A stretch of DNA of 64,000 nt from Trichococcus alkaliphilus (GTDB lineage Bacteria > Bacillota > Bacilli > Lactobacillales > Aerococcaceae). Every line of letters starts with the position of its first letter. Within the stretch, counting starts at the first letter, position 1. A program made the translations under genes and the position numbers. The notes below the pieces were generated by a model that worked only from the letters and a program-made list of their open reading frames with translations, made no database searches and was not told where the DNA came from. The stretch is from assembly GCF_003008695.1 (NCBI RefSeq), contig NZ_PXZT01000002.1, positions 124,001-188,000 on the forward strand. The letters are read 5' to 3'. Below are positions 59,813 through 64,000 of the stretch, piece after piece.

Positions 59813-60346
59813 ATGACAAAACCGACTGCATCATTTTGGATACACGAACTGTTGCTTCAGCCACATGCGGAAGGCGGCTATTTTCGTGAAACCGGCCATT
59901 CCCCCGAACTGATCGTTACCGAAGATCGGAGAGAACGCTATCTCTACAGCAACATCCTCTTCTTGTTGACTGCAGACAACCCTTCGCATTTTCACCGCTT
60001 GAAATCCGATGAAGTCTGGTATTTCCATGAAGGCAGCACGTTGACGATCCATCTGTTGCATCCCGACGGCCGCTACGAGGCGATCAAGATGGGGCGCCAT
60101 CCCGATAAAGGCGAACTTTTCCAATTTACGGTTCTGAAAGGGGTCATCTTTGGGAGCAGCATCGAAGGATCATCCGGAGACTATGCGCTCGTGAGCTGCA
60201 TGGTCTCCCCAGGATTCGATTACCGTGATTTTGAATTGCTGCCTTATGATGCGTTGCTGAAAGACTATCCTGATTGCGGGAGCATTCTGGAAAAATTAGC
60301 CTACAAAAAGCTGCCGGGTGATGCTTTCAGGAATGAAAAAGTCTGA
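59813..60346 (+). CDS. Cupin_5-type (DUF985) protein
   Basis: 177 residues from the ATG at 59813 (MTKPTASFWIHELLLQPHAE) with AGAGGA upstream; the frame opens at 59678, but the extra part overlaps the divergent glmU promoter. The small beta-barrel core is visible: EGGYFRETGHS, SNILFLLTADNPSHFHRLKSDE as consecutive strands, VWYFHEGSTLTIHLL, and SPGFDYRDFELLPYDALL at the C-terminus, which are hallmarks of the DUF985 cupins. Function is not established; some relatives are sugar or nucleotide-sugar binding. It is a single plus-strand gene between glmU and purR. Confidence 0.9.
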   Translation: MTKPTASFWIHELLLQPHAEGGYFRETGHSPELIVTEDRRERYLYSNILFLLTADNPSHFHRLKSDEVWYFHEGSTLTIHLLHPDGRYEAIKMGRHPDKGELFQFTVLKGVIFGSSIEGSSGDYALVSCMVSPGFDYRDFELLPYDALLKDYPDCGSILEKLAYKKLPGDAFRNEKV

Positions 60347-60406
60347 ACTACACCCAATCCCACTTAGGGAATCGCATTTTTCCTTCCCAACACACCAAAG
60401 AGCCGG

Positions 60407-60435
60407 CCCTTAGTCTTAAGGTCCAGCTCTTTTTC
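60407..60435. terminator. Convergent terminator between the cupin gene and purR
   Basis: AAAGAGC (60407-60413) pairs with GCTCTTT (60426-60432), with a further inner stem; five T follow on the plus strand. It may serve both genes. Confidence 0.75.
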
Positions 60436-60445
60436 ATGCTTATTA

Positions 60446-61273
60446 TCAATCAGTGCTTGAATCGAAATAATTGCCCAAGCCCACGCTGATGGAATGATCT
60501 TTCAAGTCGATATTGTTTACGCGGATCAGTGACGTATAATCGAACACTTCGCGCTTGGAATTGTAACCAGCTTCAGCGAATACCGTCACGCCGACTGTCT
60601 CCGATTCGAATTCGGAAATCATGCTGCGCATACCGTTGATGGTACCGCCGCCTTTCAGGAAATCATCGACGATGAGAACTTTTGAACCGCGCGGCAAACT
60701 GCGTTTGGATAGCTCCATTTTTTCAACACGATCGGATGAACCTGAAACGTAATTGATGCTCACTGTGGAGCCCTCGGTAATTTTCGAATCACGGCGCACG
60801 ATGACGAACGGCACATTCAGATAAGTGGCTACTGCTTGCGCGATCGGAACCCCTTTAGTGGCGACAGTCATGACTGCATCGACTTTTTTTTCTACGTATT
60901 GAGCCGCGATGACACGCCCGATTTTCTGCAGGATTTCCGGATTGCCCAACATGTCGGAAAGATAAACGTATCCCCCTGGCAACAGACGATCTTTGCTGTT
61001 CATGATTTCGCACATTTCTTCTATAATTTCGCGGGCATTTTTTTTGGTGATTGTCGGAATATATTTGACGCCGCCTGCTGCACCCGGAAGCGTTTCGACA
61101 ATCCCTGTTCCCCGATCTTCAAATGTTTTCTTGATGATGGATAAGTCTTCACTGATGGATGATTTCGCTGATTCATAACGTTTAGCGAAATAGGTCAATG
61201 AAATCAACCGATGCGGTCTCTCTAATAAGTAACGGGTCATATCGACTAACCGTTCACTGCGCTTTATTTTCAA
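60446..61273 (-). CDS. purR: Purine operon repressor PurR (Bacillus type)
   Basis: 275 residues from a TTG start at 61273 (GAGGAG seven bases upstream). An N-terminal winged helix (RSERLVDMTRYLLERPHRLI, then YFAKRYESAKSSISEDLSII) is joined to a type I phosphoribosyltransferase fold with PRPP motif VLIVDDFLKGGGT. PRPP (made by Prs, next door) or (p)ppGpp is the effector known for this family. It controls purine synthesis genes, as repressor in bacilli and activator in lactococci. Confidence 0.97.
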   Translation of the reverse strand: MKIKRSERLVDMTRYLLERPHRLISLTYFAKRYESAKSSISEDLSIIKKTFEDRGTGIVETLPGAAGGVKYIPTITKKNAREIIEEMCEIMNSKDRLLPGGYVYLSDMLGNPEILQKIGRVIAAQYVEKKVDAVMTVATKGVPIAQAVATYLNVPFVIVRRDSKITEGSTVSINYVSGSSDRVEKMELSKRSLPRGSKVLIVDDFLKGGGTINGMRSMISEFESETVGVTVFAEAGYNSKREVFDYTSLIRVNNIDLKDHSISVGLGNYFDSSTD

Positions 61274-61377
61274 TCCAAATCTCTCCTCATATTGCGTTCT
61301 TTTCCCTATTATATAGTTGATTCCTGAAAAATGGAAGCTTTTAATTGTTGATTGTTCGTTTTTAATCGAATTTAAGT

Positions 61378-61408
61378 CAAAAAAACAAGAGCAATGTTCT
61401 GCTCTTGT
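61378..61408 (-). terminator. Terminator of the adcACB operon
   Basis: ACAAGAGCA (61385-61393) pairs perfectly with TGCTCTTGT (61400-61408), followed by six to seven T on the minus strand, 24 bases after the adcB stop. Confidence 0.85.
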
Positions 61409-61431
61409 CCATATATCTTATTGTTAAGATT

Positions 61432-62241
61432 CTACTTCTTTTCAGCGATGACCTTATAGATGCTGGTCAAAATGAACATGGCCACGAAAACCAAGGTGAT
61501 TGTGGCACCGGGAGGCGTCCCGTACTGATAGGATGCGAACAAACCTCCGTACATTCCCGTCAAACCGATGCCTATCCCAAGCAGGATGACGCCGTTGAAG
61601 GTATGCACCAATCTCATCGAGATGGCTGCCGGCAGAATCATGATTGAGGAAACCAGCAATGAGCCGGTAATCGGCATCACCACACTGATTGCGACCCCTG
61701 TGATTACAGAAACCAACAACGACATCATGCGGACCGGCAAGCCCGCTGTATGGGCCGTGTCTTCATCAAACGTCAACACATACAACGGTTTGCGGAAAAT
61801 CAGATACAATAAAACGACTATGATTGCCAATGCCAACAAGATAACGATCTGCTCATCATTTATGGTGATGATCGACCCGAACAGAAACTGCTCGACACTA
61901 GCGTTCTGTTTCCCGGATACGAAACTCATCAAAACCAATGCTACCGCCATTCCCGTAGCCATCAGGATTGCGATGGATATTTCCGAATAGCCTTTGAAGA
62001 TGACACGCAAATATTCGATCCCGATCGCCGCCAAAATGACGACGGCTAATGTTGTAAGCGTCGGATTGATGTTGAGGAGCATACCTAAAGCAACTCCGGC
62101 CAAGGAAACATGCGACAGCGTATCCGCCATCAAGGATTGCCGGCGCAAAATCAGCAGCAGGCCCAAAATGGGTGCCATGATTGCGATCAATGTTGATGCT
62201 TGGAAGGCTCTTTGCATAAATCCATAGAGAAACATCTCCAC
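61432..62241 (-). CDS. adcB: Zinc ABC transporter permease AdcB
   Basis: 269 residues from a GTG at 62241 (AGGAGG seven bases upstream). Nine or so membrane segments of the ABC-3 (ZnuB/MntB) family; DTLSHVSLAGVALGMLL carries the conserved His, and GLPVRMMSLLVSVITGVAIS follows. It overlaps adcC by 55 bases in another frame, so translation is coupled. Confidence 0.94.
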   Translation of the reverse strand: MEMFLYGFMQRAFQASTLIAIMAPILGLLLILRRQSLMADTLSHVSLAGVALGMLLNINPTLTTLAVVILAAIGIEYLRVIFKGYSEISIAILMATGMAVALVLMSFVSGKQNASVEQFLFGSIITINDEQIVILLALAIIVVLLYLIFRKPLYVLTFDEDTAHTAGLPVRMMSLLVSVITGVAISVVMPITGSLLVSSIMILPAAISMRLVHTFNGVILLGIGIGLTGMYGGLFASYQYGTPPGATITLVFVAMFILTSIYKVIAEKK

Positions 62242-62894
62242 GGCGAATCCTCCTTTCTGACCAACTGAATATGGGTATCCATAAATTCTTTGATATCTTC
62301 GTGCTCATGCGTAACCATGATGATTGCTTTGTTGTGGACTTGTGAATTGTGTTTCAGCAAGCGATAGAAACGCTCGCGCGATTCCTTGTCCATTCCGGTT
62401 GTCGGCTCATCGAGCACAAACAAGTCCGGATCGGTTGCGAAAATGCGGGCCAAAGCGATGCGTTGTTTTTGCCCACCGGATAGTTCACCGATTTTTTTGT
62501 TGCGCATCTCCCACATTCCCACTGATTCCAAAGCTTTTTTTACATGGGTATTATCTTCTTCATCCAATTTTTTGAACCATTTGCCTTTTTGGTATCTGCC
62601 CGACTCCACAAACTCAAGTACCCTGCTCGGAAACCCGATATTGAACGACGAAATTTGCTGCGGTGCATAACCGATCGTAAGCTTTTCCCCACGATAGTTC
62701 ACCTTCGAAATCGTCGCGCTGCCCTCCCGGGGATTCAACAGGCCCAGGATGCTCTTCAACAAAGTGGATTTCGCCGCGCCATTCTCGCCTGTAAGGATGA
62801 CGAATTCCCCTTCGTGCACTTGGAATGTGATATCCTGCAGGACAGGTTCATCATCGTAATAGAACGACAGATGCTGTACATCGATATATTCCAC
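62187..62894 (-). CDS. adcC: Zinc ABC transporter ATPase AdcC
   Basis: 235 residues. The P-loop reads GENGAAKST, with Ala where most ABC proteins have Gly before the Lys; streptococcal AdcC proteins share this, so it is a family trait and not damage. Signature LSGGQKQRIALARIFA, Walker B LFVLDEPTTGMD, and the AdcC-type end QLVRKEDSPWRCF. It powers zinc uptake with AdcB and AdcA. Confidence 0.95.
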   Translation of the reverse strand: MEYIDVQHLSFYYDDEPVLQDITFQVHEGEFVILTGENGAAKSTLLKSILGLLNPREGSATISKVNYRGEKLTIGYAPQQISSFNIGFPSRVLEFVESGRYQKGKWFKKLDEEDNTHVKKALESVGMWEMRNKKIGELSGGQKQRIALARIFATDPDLFVLDEPTTGMDKESRERFYRLLKHNSQVHNKAIIMVTHEHEDIKEFMDTHIQLVRKEDSPWRCFSMDLCKEPSKHQH

Positions 62895-62912
62895 TTGAAT
62901 TCCCCTCTTCTC

Positions 62913-63860
62913 TTACTGGATCACTTTTTTCAAAGCTGTCAAATTTTCTTCCATCACACTCAGGTAATCTTTGCCCGCTTCTTGGTCTTCATCGGTTATC
63001 CCTTCAAGCGGACTCAGCACTTCCAGTGTAGCACCTGCTTCTTCGGCAAGCGTTTCTGCGGTTTTCGAAGAGGCGCTGTCCGAGTAATAAACGGTAGTGA
63101 TCTGATTATCGATCATAAATTGCTGCAGTTCAGCCAGTTTGGCAGGATTCGGTTCCGCATCGGATGACACATCGGATACCGCCACTTCAGTCAATTCGTA
63201 GCGGCGGGCGATATAGCCGAAAGCTGCGTGCTGGACGACGAATGTGCGGTTTTCGGCACTCTCAAAGGCAGTCTGATAGGCTGCATCCAGTTCCGCCAAC
63301 TTTTCGTTAAAGGCAGCTGCATTCGCTTCGTAACTCTCTTTGTTGGCTTCATCCGCCTCAAGGACTCCGGCCAAAATGGCGCTCACAAGCTCTTGTGCAT
63401 ACACCGGATCCAACCAGACATGCGGATCGACGTTGTGGGCAGCTTCGCCTTCTTCATCACTGTGCTCTTCTTCGGCAGCCTCTTCCAACTCAAAAAGCGC
63501 GATATCCTCGGCAGCCTCGACGACGATCACATCGCTCGATTCAATGGATTCCAGCACGCTGGGTACCCACGTTTCCATTTCATCGCTGTTGTATACGAAC
63601 ACATCAGCGTCAGCAATGGCCGCGATATCCTGTGGCGTCGGCTCATAGCCATGCGATTCTTGTCCGGCATCCAACAAAACGGAAACTTCGCCATTATCGC
63701 CTACCACATTTTTCGCAAAGTCATACATCGGATAGAAGGTTGTGACAACCTGTATCCCATCTTCAGAAACGGCTGTTTCATCGCTTCCGCTCGTTCCGCA
63801 ACCAACCAGAACAAGGGCTGCTGCAGACAGAATGCCTGTCAGTTTCAATCTATTTATCAT
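62913..63860 (-). CDS. adcA: Zinc-binding lipoprotein AdcA (ZnuA-like)
   Basis: 315 residues. A lipoprotein signal peptide ends LVGCG, with Cys21 as the lipid anchor. Cluster A-1 substrate-binding protein: QESHGYEPTPQDIAAIADAD, an acidic loop with few His (EEEHSDEEGEAAHNV), then DPHVWLDPVYAQ, HAAFGYIARRYEL and SDVSSDAEPNPAKL. Zn ligands are the three conserved His plus an acidic residue. The C-terminal AdcA-type ZinT domain is absent. A Zur-like box overlaps the region just before the ribosome site. Confidence 0.95.
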   Translation of the reverse strand: MINRLKLTGILSAAALVLVGCGTSGSDETAVSEDGIQVVTTFYPMYDFAKNVVGDNGEVSVLLDAGQESHGYEPTPQDIAAIADADVFVYNSDEMETWVPSVLESIESSDVIVVEAAEDIALFELEEAAEEEHSDEEGEAAHNVDPHVWLDPVYAQELVSAILAGVLEADEANKESYEANAAAFNEKLAELDAAYQTAFESAENRTFVVQHAAFGYIARRYELTEVAVSDVSSDAEPNPAKLAELQQFMIDNQITTVYYSDSASSKTAETLAEEAGATLEVLSPLEGITDEDQEAGKDYLSVMEENLTALKKVIQ

Positions 63861-63876
63861 AATTTATTATTCCTCC

Positions 63877-63897
63877 AAAACGTAATGATTCCTGTTT
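63877..63897. promoter_or_regulatory. Zur-like zinc operator of adcACB
   Basis: On the minus strand the 21-base site (AAACAGGAATCATTACGTTTT read over 20 of its bases here as AAACAGGAATC and ATTACGTTTT halves) matches 16 of 20 defined positions of the Bacillus Zur box. It lies 17 bases before the ATG. Zinc repression is inferred. Confidence 0.6.
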
Positions 63898-63968
63898 AAG
63901 TCCCGATAGACACTTTATCACAATTGGATGCAACGCGTCAACCATTCCGCTTCCGTTTCACAAGCAAA

Positions 63969-64000
63969 AACCGCGAAACCCTTCAGGGGGTTTCGCGGTT
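63969..64000 (-). terminator. Terminator of a gene beyond the right edge
   Basis: AACCGCGAAACCC (63969-63981) pairs perfectly with GGGTTTCGCGGTT (63988-64000), and T-rich sequence follows on the minus strand. It must end a minus-strand gene outside the window. Confidence 0.8.

Noticed and set aside
62187-62894. Loss of the Walker A glycine in AdcC as a sign of an inactive ATPase
   Set aside because: From established knowledge, streptococcal AdcC proteins carry the same GENGAAK loop and are functional.

Overview
The window is chromosomal DNA of a low-to-mid GC Gram-positive bacterium of the order Lactobacillales. A Carnobacteriaceae genus such as Trichococcus is my best guess; this is inferred from gene order and protein flavour, not from a search. 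Supporting signs are the S10/spc/alpha ribosomal clusters, an ECF vitamin-transporter module after rplQ, a Bacillus-type purR-glmU-prs-pth-mfd-yabMN-rqcP-divIC-tilS-hpt-ftsH-hslO-cysK-dusB-lysS order, an L-lactate dehydrogenase, and an AdcC with the lactic-acid-bacterium Walker A variant. Almost all genes are on the minus strand. Layout: 1-9.2 kb is an accessory region. It holds a truncated LacI-type regulator with its promoter and operators, a broken copy of an SDR oxidoreductase, a strikingly AT-rich 846-residue ABC-ATPase resembling the RloC/PrrC anticodon nucleases, a fragment of an old-yellow-enzyme gene, the intact SDR, a MarR-nitroreductase-monooxygenase operon, two paralogous small membrane proteins and a 42-codon basic protein. 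9.3-12.8 kb holds rpsI-rplM, an unrecognised gene, metI (plus strand) and a chorismate mutase. 12.7-16.2 kb is truA plus the ECF energising module. 16.5-30.5 kb is one ribosomal supercluster, from rpsJ down to rplQ, with secY, adk, infA, rpmJ and rpoA. 30.9-37.7 kb holds a fused ammonium transporter-PII protein behind a perfect GlnR/TnrA box, then tuf, fusA, rpsG and rpsL. 38-55.5 kb carries lysS, dusB, cysK, hslO, ftsH, hpt, tilS, an S1-domain protein, divIC, rqcP, yabN, a lipid-flippase-like protein, mfd and pth. 55.9-64 kb carries ldh (plus strand), prs, glmU, a cupin, purR and the zinc importer adcACB behind a Zur-like box. How they fit together: the core is translation (ribosome, EF-Tu, EF-G, LysRS, tRNA modification, ribosome rescue and repair), with protein quality control (FtsH, Hsp33), purine and cell-wall precursor supply (Prs, Hpt, PurR, GlmU) and sulfur amino-acid synthesis (MetI, CysK). 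The best candidate for an unusual system is the lone RloC-like gene at 1425-3965. It lies between two directly repeated SDR copies, has a 16-bp perfect palindrome in its promoter region, and is far more AT-rich than its surroundings. No rRNA, tRNA, CRISPR array or intact insertion sequence was recognised.
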